From positions 4,030,001-4,094,000 of the forward strand of contig LSAX01000001.1 in assembly GCA_001557505.1 (NCBI GenBank): a stretch of DNA of 64,000 nt. Reading direction: 5' to 3'. Source of the stretch: Reticulascus tulasneorum. Taxonomy: Eukaryota > Ascomycota > Sordariomycetes > Glomerellales > Reticulascaceae. The notes below the pieces were generated by a model. It ran no database searches and was not told the DNA's origin. It saw nothing but the letters and a program-made list of their open reading frames with translations. Position numbers and translations under genes: made by a program. Position 1 is the stretch's first letter; each line of letters opens with the position of its first letter. This document shows positions 45,801 through 56,877 of the stretch, in pieces.

Positions 45801-46681
45801 TAGAAACCTATAATGTACAAATCTTCAAATTGTTCTCGTTCCTCCCTTTTTCGTGATGCCCTTTTCTTGCCGTCGTTGATCTTCGAGAAAGCCATCCAGT
45901 CCTCGTCTGTCGCAGCGGGAAAGACACGATCTGCCACCAATACCCATTAACATCCAGCATGAAAGCTCTCGCAGACTGACGATCTGTCAAATGCAGAGTT
46001 TAACGAAACCATATCACGCTTCTGTGTGACATATGTGACGTTCTTCTTCATGTTCACGTTTCCCAGGGCATCATACAGTCCTAGACTATGGCCAATAAAT
46101 GGTGGAGGCGGATTCAATGAGTATAGATTACGATCACGGAAATCTAGTCGGTAAAGACCAACCTGTGCAGAGTCATATCGCGAGGTCTCCCAAAGACTCG
46201 TTCGTCTTCACTTCTTCCCAGGCTTCTGATCATTGCTATATTCAGCGAACGGGGAGCTACCATATTAATACGCGTATTGGGGCATCTGTCGTTAGTCATG
46301 GGGATTTGCGGGGAATGCAACTAGCATTCTGACGCTGTCGACTTGACATGTATTAATCGGGAAGGTAAATCCAAGATCTATCATGGCACAGGCTCACTGC
46401 CACGAGTGCCCCATAGCTACTTCTCTTGGCCATGTCTAATCTGTATCGGCAGGACGAATAGGTCCGATATGTGTTGGGAACTTCTACGAATGACTGAAGC
46501 AACCCAGCAGAGAGGTATACTCATTCCTTTACGCGCATCCGAAGCCTGGCAATTATCTGTCATGTGTGTTTCGCGAAAATTCGAGGGAGAATTCGGATTG
46601 AGTTGATAAGTTGCTAGGCTACTCGCATCATTATGATCAAAAAACCCTGCACTAGAGCACTGTCCGCACCATCGGTAAGCA
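45801..46681. other. Intergenic region, no supported gene
   Basis: Downstream of PXR1. Several short open frames, none with motifs or splice continuity. Confidence 0.45.
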
Positions 46682-47680
46682 ATGCTAAATACCTGGGGGT
46701 TTGCTGCATACCGAGGTGTGCAACCAGCTTCCCGGTACGAGGGACCAATAATCCTGGATCAAGTCAGTCGATTGCCCTGCATTAGCACAGGTATGAGAAA
46801 GGTCATGTTGCCTGCTGTGGAGCTCGCCGCGTCGCATGGCTATGACATAGGGAAGGAAGCATATTCACCCCAGCCACTCAGAAGACTAGCCAAGCTGCAG
46901 GATTAAGTCTATCTGCAACATGGTATCCGTCCGTTCCTACACGTCGGCGTATGCGCGTTTCCCATCCCAACCCTGGTAACGTTCGGGATCAATGGCGATC
47001 TGGAAATTCTAGTAGCTTACTCTTTCTGGACTACCTTGTTGCCCATGACTCTTGCTCCACACTCAGAGAACTCATTACTTAATGACCGTGGCTGCTCTTT
47101 AGCCACCGTCGAACGTAACCGCCTCCCCTTCATCACCATATCCGACCGCTCGCCCATTCTTTGTTCTCTCAGAGATGAGAACTCTACACTTTGCCTTCTC
47201 TTACCCCTGGCCTCGGCCAGGATCTTCGCACCGCGAGGAGAAAGGATTGAGTATGACGGATATAAAGTCTTCCGTGTCGCAGCACACGATGAGGCGGTTG
47301 CCGCTAACAGAATCGCCGCCTCATCTGTTACGCCGATTAGCTTAGACTGCGCCGCGGGCCACGACCACTTTGATATTGCCATCGCTCCATCCGAGTTGGC
47401 TGACTTTGAAGTCCTGGGTCTGGATGCGACGTTGCTGAACTCAGACCTAGGCAAACATTTGAAACTCGAGGGCGAGCCCCAGCCATATACAGGTATGCAG
47501 ACGTTTCCCCAAGCCGTGGCTGAAGCTGAACGCTGGCGCGAAGGCGCCCTGAGCGCCGATGGGCCTGCGGCCCGTGACATCAGGTTCATGCCTCTTGACC
47601 TTTCGGGAACTACTAGGCGCCGTATTATTAGGAAAGGCTGTAGTCCGTTAGCGGGAAGAAACCTAAAATTGTGTTCGTGA
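46682..47680 (+). other. Unidentified open frame with one internal stop (possible gene or relic)
   Basis: A single reading frame is open from ATG 46682 to 47680 except for a TAA at 46904-46906. The second part (from about 46907) encodes roughly 258 codons, including VTFGINGDLEILVAYSF, DRSPILCSLRDENSTLCLLL and DFEVLGLDATLLNSDLG. Amino-acid use looks protein-like. An intron from GTATGA (about 46791) to TTAAG (about 46907) would remove the stop and keep phase, but the donor and acceptor are unremarkable. I recognise no family. It is either a gene with an unrecognised intron or a gene with a recent nonsense change. Confidence 0.3.
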
Positions 47681-48210
47681 TCATCTTAAGTGGGCTTAAA
47701 GCCTTGCACGAGAAGATCCAGCAAGAGCCGCAATAAGCTAGGGACAGCCTTGCAATATAAGCACGATACGCTAACATAAAAATCAGTCCATGTCTCGAGG
47801 TCTTTCCCTGTTTCGCGCAAGAAAAGGGACGATTCCATTGGCGGCCAGACCGCGTTCGGTATATCAGGCTCAGCCTCTGGGTTACAATACTCATTCTCGC
47901 GCACATTATCTACGGTACCACCATTTTCGCATCTACTCTCCTATCATCGCCTAAAGATACCGTCTTTATAATTTGTCAATGGGGGCTGTCCGCCTTGGTC
48001 TGCCGCGCTATTTGGTTGAGATCGCCGGTCTTCGGGGTTGTCAAACTGGCGAGACTAGGGGGGGCGTCGAACAAGACACTCACTCAATCCAGCTGAGCAC
48101 GTCAGCCTACAACACGGGTGCAAACGAGGCAAGCAATTTGTTTCAAGATAGCGCAGGTAGCCTCAGAGCGGCCAAGGACCAATAATAGTTTATCATTCCC
48201 CTACCATTCA
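47681..48210. other. Intergenic region
   Basis: Contains a minus-strand open frame of 72 codons (47904-47686, GTG-led) that reads somewhat like protein but has no recognised domain and no supporting splice sites. Confidence 0.4.
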
Positions 48211-50464
48211 TTAACCCAACTTTGAATGCGTGGTCGTTTGGATAAAGGCACCTCCCCGGACCTGATACCGCTGCTCGGACGCCGCGATATTCTTCTCCAC
48301 TTCCTTATCGCTGGCGACCCTCGCCATCTTGAGAATCTCGCGCGCCTCTACACTCTCGGCGACCTGCGCGATGGCGTGCCATGCATTCTTGGGCCTGCTG
48401 TAGCGCGTCCGGGCGAATGCGGCGGTGAGCAGGCCGAACAGCAGGATCTGTAGGCCGATGACGCCAACGGCGGCGCCATACCCGGCCCGGCCAGTGGGCA
48501 CCTGGACGACGGTAAAGCTCGAGACGACCGGCTCGATGGTCTGGGTGAACAGGGGCATGAACTCGCCGTAGGCCATTCGTGCCCACATCGTCTTCATCGC
48601 CTGGACGCCTAGCGCGGGCGAGCCCGTCTCGCTCATCGTGTCCATGAAGATCTGGGAGAGCGAGGGGTGGGCGACGACGAACTTGTCGGCGACGGTCTTG
48701 CATGCGAAACAGAGCGCGGCATTGTCAGGGAACTTGTCGACTGAAGACGGATCTGAGGGCTGGTCCAAGTCTTGTCCTGCATGACGGACTTTGGCGAGTT
48801 CCTGGTCCATAGCGCTCGGAGAGATGGACAGGATGCCTCGCTCCTCCGCATCCGAGCCGACCAGGGTCAGGGCGTTGAGCTGGCGACGGAGGCTGCGTAC
48901 GTCCAGTTTTCCTCCATTACCATCCTCAACAAGAGTATAGAGCGGCTCGGTTCGATTACGTGTGCTGGACGCGTCGATAGGCAAGCGGTACACCTGATTG
49001 CTACCCCAATGTTAGCCTGTATTTCAACCCACCCTTTCCTCCGGCGAACAATAACTGCAATCCTTGAGAGCATAGTAGGTGGTGGGCTCACTGGAAGGCA
49101 TCGAAGCAAAGCGTCATCCTCAAATCAAACTTTATACTTCCGCCGTTCGCATCTCGCCCCTCTCTTACCTCCTCCACGATCGGCCCGGACGTGTTGTTGC
49201 TCTGTACAAGCGCGATGGGACTTTGCAGATCCAGGGGGGTTGCGCTATTGAACCCATAAATGGGAGCGACGGCGTCCCAGACAACAAAGGCCGTGCCCGA
49301 GTCTTGGCTCATAGGGTTGTTCTTTGCGGCGACGGGGTCGGCAAAAGCGGAAATCAGACCTCCACTGGAGTCTACGGTCAACTGGTTGCAGAACTGCCAG
49401 CCGAAATAGCTTGACTGGCCATCGGGTACGAGAATGGGACATTTGAAGTCGAAACCCGACACAAGGGGCGGACGGCCATCACTTCGCAAGTTCCAGATCT
49501 TGTCCATGCCTGCGGTGGGTGTCGCCGTGCCGCACAGTTGAGCACTGCTGAAGGATCCATCGTTCTCGTCGGATCCGCCGACGCAGAATTTCAGGTTTGA
49601 AATGGCGGGCCGGACGCACATGACCCTGGCGTCGAGGACACGAGCCTGACCCGAGTAGCTCCTCAGGGTCTGCCGATCCATCTCGCGAGGAAACGGCAGC
49701 AGAGCGCGAATGGTGATGCCCGTGTCGTCGACGCCGTCTGCAAAGGTGTGTTGGTCAGGCTTATACTCGGCAAAGGTCTCGAAGGCGTCGGGCTTCTGCG
49801 ACAGGACCTGCCTCTCTCCCTGGGTGACTATGGTGTACTTTTGGTTGTCGCGCGCGAAGCCGATCTGCACCGGCCGCGGCGCTTCGAACGAGGCGACGGC
49901 GTCGAGTTGCAGGTCCGACAAGAGGAGCGTTGAGACAAACTGTGCCAGCAGAGTGTTGAGAAGAAGGACCAAGGCGACGACGCGGAGGTAGCGCTCCAGC
50001 GTTCGCTTTCCGAAGATGAGCGGCGCGAGCGCGTTCGGTCCGTTGTTGGTAAAGCGCGCGATGGACAGCTCGGCGATCTTGTGCAAGGGCACGCCGCGGC
50101 GCTCGATGGCGATGGAGGCGACCATAGAGGTGGCCACGCCGGCAAGCAGGCCAGTCGCGCTGCGGATGGCGGTCGACGTCAAGGTGACGGCCCGGGCGAA
50201 GTAGGCCGAGAGGATGACGCGGCGCCAGTACTCGCCCGAGGTCGCGCTGCCAAACCAGAGCCAGGTCAGGAGGCCGACAGCACCGAGAAGAACGAGAATG
50301 GACCCGGCGGCCGTCAGGGCCAGGATTAGCCCGAGCTTCGCCAGCAATCCGCCGCGAATGCCGTGGAGTTGGTGGTCGTAGTGCGTCATGCCGTCGTCGC
50401 TGTTCGATTCCGGTTGTGGCATCACGACGACAGATATGCCGTCAGGGGACTTTTCGGCAGCCAT
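48211..50464 (-). CDS. Fungal multi-pass membrane protein with large non-cytosolic domain
   Basis: Exons 50464-49092 and 49000-48211 give 720 residues. The intron 49091-49001 (GTGAGC, branch GGCTAACA, GTAG) is the only acceptor choice that leaves the downstream frame intact. Membrane segments lie at about 42-70 (LLAKLGLILALTAAGSILVLL), one or two between 84 and 120, one at 160-182 (VVALVLLLNTLLAQFVSTLLL) and one near 632-653 (AAVGVIGLQILLFGLLTAAF). The 450 residues between the fourth and the last contain several cysteines and NNTS/NRT glycosylation sites, so they are probably extracytosolic. This topology recurs in a large uncharacterised fungal family. No transporter or enzyme motif is seen. 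Confidence 0.78.
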
Positions 50465-51587
50465 GGCCACCACTCTTTGTCTGCAACCGTACAAAGGCAC
50501 AGGTTGATGCGGTGAGCAAGGAACGGGGACCCCTAGAAGGTACCAGCAGCTTTTTGACTGATAACTACCTTATGAGAGCTGGCTCTGATATCGAAGTACA
50601 CTCCACTCGGAAACCCCCCGCCCAGTGACTGGGAGAATGAATACTCTATATAGTCATGGCACGGTACAGAGGAAGCAGCACCGCTACAAAATTCAGGAAG
50701 AAATGCTCCTGGCGCATGCAGTGCTAACATCTCCATTGAGAGTCTGTACACTACTATCCCTGAAAGTTTGTCACTCCTCTACTTTTCGGAAAGGCTCCAC
50801 AGGGCTTTTACGCCCCCTAACAGATTATCTACACGTGATAATAGAAATAATGTTACAGAGCAGTAAGGCGCTAAGACCACATACTTATCAATACCTCGAG
50901 TTACCATTTAGTTTTCCCTATAGATTTTATACAGCTTATACGGACTACTCGGCCTCTTATTTTCATTGGCTCTTCTCAACGCCACAAGTACTCCAGTTAC
51001 AAACTTACAGGGGTTATAGTGTAGACGGAGTCCGTAGATGGATACCAATCAGAGGAGAGTGACAAGGCTTGCAGCCAATTGTCTAACTCAATAAATGATC
51101 GCCACTTCGAGCTTAATAACCATAAAGTTAAACAATTGCTTTCGAGCTCGAGACAGCGATGGTCTAGGCCGCACGCGATGTTCTCAGCCAGCCATCTCTT
51201 CGCTAGCGCGATCTTGGCATTACTAGCACCTGGTCTGGCCCGCCGGCCCGGCACGCTTTTAGAGGCATCCCTTTCCTAGTCGATCTACACACTAAGGTCC
51301 AAGTGAAACATAACTGGGCTGGCCAAGCTGGCATGTACCTCGACGCGGGGTGGGGCGACTGTATTTGGATAGATATAGAGCTGTGTGAACATCCAAGCAG
51401 TAATATCCACACCACTCTGCCCCGAGAATGTAAGACATCCCTCTTTGGCAGAGGCGGAATCGTGCCAGGCGTCGGCAGACACCACCCGAAACACCAGTCC
51501 GCCAGTCTCCTCCCCATACCCCTCCCTCGCCACCACCCCCTCCCTGCCCCTTATCCTTCTTCCGCGGCCCCATCTCCTCATCTTCCG
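50465..51587. other. Gene-poor region
   Basis: About 1.1 kb. The stretch 50820-51060 is noticeably richer in A+T and TA steps than its surroundings, which could reflect an old repeat. No open frame, terminal repeat or recognisable element sequence supports that. Confidence 0.45.
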
Positions 51588-54130
51588 CTACTTTACATCT
51601 GAGTTGTATGTGATGGCGCATTCGGGGTCCGGACACGGTATCGTGTTTGTCGTTCCCAGCCTGTCCACGTAAACAGTGAAACACTCGTTTACGTGCTTTT
51701 CCCAGCTGACTTGCTTCTTGAATCCGTACAAACGTCGGGTTGCAGGTAGTCGCTCGTCATGTATGCAGGTCTTGCACATTCCTGCGCAGGCAATGGCCCG
51801 GCGAAACTTGACGAAATCGCAACGCAGTGGCAGTTCACGTCTGTCGATATGCCCTTGGTAGTGGGATTCCAATACTCTCTTGCCTGCTACGGTGTTGTGG
51901 CGTATGAAGCAGTAATCAATAAACCTCTGCTCTCCTTTATGGTAGGCCAAGGTGCAGTCAAAGACGTGTTGCCACCTTTGCTCAACACGTATTCTATGGA
52001 TTTATACGTTAGCGTCAGAGAAAAGGCGTAGGGATTCGAATTTCATTTACCGTTCAAGCACCATACCACAACCAGGCACTGGGCACCTATCCATGCCGCA
52101 ATGCTGCACTTGACATCTCCCCGCCCCATGGTACGGCGTCGCGCATCGGATTTGCAGCGGCCGAAGCGACGATTGGTAAGCGACTCTCTAGGTGTTCCTC
52201 ACGAGAGAAACAAGATCCTCGATTGCCGACTCTCCTTCCGGGCTTCGCAATTGGGTAACACAGAACAGTGAGATCCGAAGCCTTTCGCGCTCTGGCATCA
52301 TGTGGCAGAGGCGATCGAATCGGGAACGGTGTTGGTCTATGTATGCCTTTTCCTTGCGCTCTGAGGGATGTATGCGTTCCTGGCTCTTGCGGACTTTGTT
52401 CAACTCCTCTTCTTCGAGCAGGTGTCTGTGCTTGTATAGCTTGCTCCTTTCCACCTTCAACTCTTGAGCGGCTGTCTCTGATTGAGACGAGCTAATCTCC
52501 AGGGTTATGTTCTCAATTCTCCTTGTGATGGCGGTGCAGTCCTCTCTCTGCCTCAAATCATCCTGTGCTTTCGCAGGCAATGATAGGAAAAGCTCGGGAT
52601 TTCGATTTACGGTCATAGACCGGAAGTCCTCGGATTGGTCGCTTCGAAGCGGTAGTTTGAGGAAGCCACCTAGGCCATCCACGACGGATATAGAACTCAA
52701 GTAGTCTCTTGTAAGGGTCATCTTGTTCGTGTGTGCGGCAAACTTCATCAATTCCCTATCCGAATAGCCATTGGCTAAACTTGAATTAGCTGGTGAGGCA
52801 AGAAATGTCTGGGTAAGTATCGTACCTGTGGCTATGATAAGGGCCTCCCGCCGCATGCCGTGTACCGAAACGTGGTCTAACCCTGCTCGAAGACATAAGT
52901 CTTTGAGCTGGTCATTTAAGGACGGCCCGGTTTGCATTTTATCAGTTGGTCCGTCTACTTTTGTTTCTGGGAAGATCGGTCGATCCAAGACATGGGAGGA
53001 CCACTCGAGTACCCAGTAATTCTGGTCTGGTGGCGGTCTGAGGTTCAAAACCTCTTTGAGAGTCTTGTATCTCTTGAAAGCTCCCCTTGCAAGGCATATA
53101 GCAAGCAGGAAGAGGTATCGCATTGACAACGAGAGGCTGGCCAGGGAGCTTTTCGTAGAGAAGGTGCGTAGGTCTAACACAGTGGACTCGTTAGTTTCGC
53201 AGTCACACACGTTAGAAGTCACATAGTTGGGAAGATATCCTGACATTTGTTGTTCCTTATCGTGCATTCCCTTTGCAAATTCTCTCTTAAGACTGAATCG
53301 CAGTTCCGGCTCGCCGTCTTTCCAAGCGACCATCATTACAGTGTCCTATAGTCATTAGCCTGTGATACTGAAATGAACCAGAAGCCAGAGACCTTACTCC
53401 GTAACGCAATCCATGACCGGTACCTTTCCGTGTAGTACCCTCACTGACCTCGCCCAGTCTGGCTGGTGTGTAGACATGACACTTTAATTTGGCGCTGATG
53501 AAGACGCGGTACGCTTCGTGAACGTAGTCGTGTCCATCATTCTGCCAGAGCTGCCGTTCCAGGTACATGTAGTTCTCGAGTGTAAGGTAGTTCTTTGGCC
53601 GTGTAGCTGTTGATACCCCCAGCTTCTTCTTTAATGGGCCCTTGATGTACTATTTCTCGGTCAGCGTTGAGGTGGAATACTGTTGAGAGGGCGAGAACCT
53701 ACATTAGTGATAGAGTCTGTGTCGTTTCTCGAAACCAAAGACGTCGGGTTTTGCAGATTCCAACCGGATGTAAAGCACCGGAAATAGTTCCGCACTGTCT
53801 GGACAGTTGGCTTCCCGTTCGGGTCGAGCACGCCTTTGACGGACTTGGCTATGAACTCGGCGAAATGCTTCAGGGTCTTCAGATTATGAGGAGTCGCTTC
53901 GGGATGTGTCGTCTTGTACCTGGGTGGGCTATTAGCTTTTCTCAGCGACCGCCATTCGTACAGTCTACTTACTCAATCCACAGGTCCATTTGGGCCTGAT
54001 ACCTCTCTTTGGTGTATTCCAAGACGTCACGTGGTACAGGATTGTCGTCAACATCCGAGTCGTTGTCGTCGAATCCATCATCTTCTGCACGTCTCCTTCT
54101 CTCTTCTGCCGTCGTTTTTCTCTTGACCAT
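51588..54130 (-). CDS. DUF3435 tyrosine recombinase-like protein (Crypton/Starship-captain family)
   Basis: Model: exons 54130-53973, 53919-53703, 53649-53398, 53345-52826, 52774-52203, 52103-52051 and 51993-51588, about 725 residues. The 51-nt intron 52825-52775 (GTACGA, AGCTAATT, TTAG) carries no stop and would read through as coding. A second such intron may lie near 53190-53130. The recombinase core is visible: Arg189 in PARLGE, then TRKGTGHGLRYGD, HGMR with His371 and Arg374, KFAAHTN, and Tyr407 in TRDYLS. These are the R, HxxR and Y positions of tyrosine recombinases. A basic coiled-coil and cysteine pairs (CPVPGCG, CKTC, CPDPEC) end the protein, as in the DUF3435/FluG-like group. It could mobilise DNA; element ends were not found. 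Confidence 0.8.
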
Positions 54131-54541
54131 CTTCAACGCCGACCTTCAGTGAGGCAAGCGAAAGAGAGAGTCAGCTAACGTTGAAGACCGTTGATCCAGT
54201 CAGCTAGGCAATGGAGAGCCGACGTAGTAAGATAGATAGAAGAAACGGAAGAAAAATTCTTGCAAGGTTCAAGAAGTCCAGCAATTGACGCGGCCATAAG
54301 ACTTCGCAAGCAGACTCTCAAGTTGGGGGAGCAAGCATATATGGGTGCTTCGGTGGTCCCATTTTTGGGCCTAGCCAAAGTACAAGCCTTTCCCTCGTGA
54401 AAAGTTGCCCATCTTCATTCTCTGAGCTCCAGGCATTCTAAGCACTGCCTATTCATTCTAAACCTATTTCAGTCGTCTCCCTGATCATGTCCTGATAGAT
54501 GCCTGAGCAAGAGCGGCAAGGGGTGTTGTGGCCAGCCGGGG
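54131..54541. other. Junction between the recombinase start and a truncated carboxypeptidase
   Basis: About 0.4 kb containing the recombinase promoter. The octamer CATTCTAA occurs twice near 54434-54460. No terminal inverted repeat was recognised. This is where an element border would be expected if the recombinase is a captain-like gene. Confidence 0.4.
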
Positions 54542-55114
54542 TTGTCGAGGGCAAGATTCGCCCGTCGCAACAGCACATGTGCTGGTATCGATCTTAACCG
54601 TAACTGGCCCTTATACTGGGACACGCCACTTGGCGCCTCCGACGATCCCTGCTCCGAAGCGTTCCGGGGCTCGAAACCCGGGGACTCACCCGAAGTCCGT
54701 GCGATGCTGGAGTTTACGAAGCGCGTCGCTTCCGTGGCGGGCATCAAGGTATACGTCGACTGGCACTCGTACAGCCAGTACATCTTGCTCCCATACGGCT
54801 ACACCTGTGACGTCAAGGTGGAAAACCACGAGTTTCAGATGGGACTGGCGGGCGAGTTCGCGACTGCGATTGCAGAGCCTTACGGGACAAACTTCACGTA
54901 CGGCACTATCTGCGAACTGCTGTATATCACGAGCGGCACGAGCCTCGAGTACATCTTCGACACACACCACCCGGTGATCTCCTGGGGCATGGAGCTGAGG
55001 CCGACCTGGCCGGCCGACCCACCGGAGAGCGGTTTTATTCTTCCCCCAGACCAGATTCTGCCCAGCGGGATCGAGATGTGGCATGGCGTGAAGTTCTTGC
55101 TTAGCAAACTCTAA
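54542..55114 (+). pseudogene. 5'-truncated M14 metallocarboxypeptidase
   Basis: About 190 residues of the C-terminal half of an M14A carboxypeptidase: STCAGIDLNRNWP, DPCSEAFRG, VDWHSYSQYILLPYGY, YTTSG-like YITSGTSLEY and SWGMELRPTW. The third zinc-ligand His (DWHSYSQ) and the catalytic Glu (MELRP) are present. The signal peptide, propeptide and the first zinc ligands (HxxE) are missing; upstream of about 54560 the frame no longer resembles the family and soon meets a TGA. The remaining part is undamaged and ends with a normal stop. It lies head-to-head with the recombinase, so loss of the 5' half by insertion or deletion at that border is a simple explanation. Confidence 0.75.
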
Positions 55115-55893
55115 GAGCAGAGAGAGATTGATCCTCCAGCTTTTGGGAAGGCGTAGCTACAGAAAGACACCTCTACTGTCTAGGTTAGCTGCGACCGATC
55201 AGAGTGGGAAATAATCTTTCTGCGGTGTTGCCGTGTCTAATGTCTTTCTGGATTCGACCGGATCAGCGGGATTCATACAGGGGCATAGCATCGTACAGAA
55301 CATACATATATGGCTCCAGAGTCCAATACACATGCATTGCATACCTCCATCACAAGACGAACAGGTATCATCATACTACTCTATTTCGTGATCAATCTAT
55401 TCAAACACCTCTGTGTCGGCAGTGACTTGTCCGTATATCCTGGGCCGATTCAAGGTATGAGTGGGCGGCGGTTGCCAGCTGTCAAATGGACCCGTTTCAT
55501 CATAATGGGTTTCTCTGTGATGCGCCGGGCAATTCGTATTGACTATCAATAATGCTCGGGCGGAATTGTCGACCTGGTAATAATGTGCGGGGGTTGAGGT
55601 GTTGAGAAAGTGACATCTAATAGGTGATGCGACAGTAATGAAGACATCAAATGTGGGGGATCTATGTAACAGAGAGCAAATGACATTAGCCATGTAAGAT
55701 GTGGGCCAGTGACGATTCTCGGCCTCAACTTCACTCATTGCATTAGGTGTGCTCCACAAAAGCCCGGTTGATTAAAGCCATTTATTAAAAATTCAACAGT
55801 ATACATCTTCTATAGTGAGGGTATTGTAACGCTTAAACGAATGCATGGACATCATTACTCATTCCCAAACACACCACCCGCCATTACATCCCA
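55115..55893. other. Intergenic region, no supported gene
   Basis: 3' flank of the carboxypeptidase remnant and of the 2EXR gene. Nothing recognisable. Confidence 0.45.
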
Positions 55894-56877
55894 TTACGCT
55901 TTGGTATATCTCCATAGCAAGCTCGCCCCTTCTAACGATGGTATAATCTCCGGCCGCGGCGTCCCGGGCGGACACTTCTCGCCGGCCAGGTGAATAGCTC
56001 TCTGAAATCTCCTTCTGAAGCGCCTCCAGTCGTCGTTCGTCGGCCAGGGATCGCACCACTCGCCCTCTTCCTCAGGATCGTCTTTGAGGAAGCAGTCGTC
56101 CTTGTCCTCGTCGATGTCGAGTGGGTAGTACAAGAACTCGTTGTGGTGCGGATGGCGGGGAGAGTGGTAGTTGATGTGCGACTCGATGTCGAACTTGAAG
56201 CGGTATCCCTGGTGGACTAGCTGTGGCCGAAGGGCGGCGGTGTTACTGGAATGCAGACCGCCGTAGGGGAAGCGGAAGTGGAACTCGAATTGAAACTCTT
56301 GGTGGACGACGAAGATGAGCTTCTTTAGCTTGGGAAGCTTGGCGAGCCGGGTCAGTAGCGTGGCTACGTTGTTCTTTGAGACCTTCCAGCTGAGAACGGG
56401 ATGGCAGATGCCAGTGTGCAGGCCGTATGAAGTTCCCAGAGCCAGTCGCGTGACTTGATCTCGCACCAGGGGGATTTGACTCAGAAAGTGAACGGTCCGG
56501 AGTAGCCGCTTGACGAGAAGATACGGCTCGAGCAACAAGATGTCCCGGGATAGGTCGACATATTTAGTCGTGGTAGATAAAGTGAGAGGCTTGTAATGTC
56601 GGAGCACAAAAGATCTTGACTCCTGGCACACAGCCGCTAATGCTGGAGGTGGTTCATGACGAACATTGGCGAACATGAGACCAGCTGCTGCAGGTGTTCG
56701 TTGCTTCGCGTTTGGCGAATCCATCACCTCGTAGACTCGAGACTCGGGCAGAGCATAGTCCCATATCATGCAACGAATCTCCATCGGCAGCTTCATGATA
56801 GGAAACCCATCACCCTGGGGTGTTATGCTCTCACGCTCCGTCGGGAGCCTGGGAAAGGTTGGAAAGATGGTAGACAT
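55894..56877 (-). CDS. 2EXR domain protein
   Basis: An intronless 327-residue protein. The N-terminal block FPIMKLPMEIRCMIWDYALPE (about residues 25-45) followed by PPALAAVCQESRSFVLRHYKPL is the 2EXR signature, an F-box-like motif found in large families of filamentous fungi. The rest has a His/Phe/Tyr-rich centre and an acidic segment (DIDEDKDDCFLKDDPEEE). The ATG at 56877 places the motif at the usual distance from the N-terminus. Function unknown in the family; some members occur near heterokaryon-incompatibility genes. A second 2EXR gene lies at 61100-61852. Confidence 0.85.
   Translation of the reverse strand: MSTIFPTFPRLPTERESITPQGDGFPIMKLPMEIRCMIWDYALPESRVYEVMDSPNAKQRTPAAAGLMFANVRHEPPPALAAVCQESRSFVLRHYKPLTLSTTTKYVDLSRDILLLEPYLLVKRLLRTVHFLSQIPLVRDQVTRLALGTSYGLHTGICHPVLSWKVSKNNVATLLTRLAKLPKLKKLIFVVHQEFQFEFHFRFPYGGLHSSNTAALRPQLVHQGYRFKFDIESHINYHSPRHPHHNEFLYYPLDIDEDKDDCFLKDDPEEEGEWCDPWPTNDDWRRFRRRFQRAIHLAGEKCPPGTPRPEIIPSLEGASLLWRYTKA

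Noticed and set aside
50820..51060. A+T-rich stretch as a RIP-mutated transposon copy
   Set aside because: No residual transposon coding or repeat structure could be read, and RIP needs a repeat comparison that a single window cannot give.
51588..54541. Calling the DUF3435 locus a complete Starship element
   Set aside because: Only the recombinase and one suspicious border are visible. No second border, terminal repeats, target-site duplication or cargo genes could be shown within the window.
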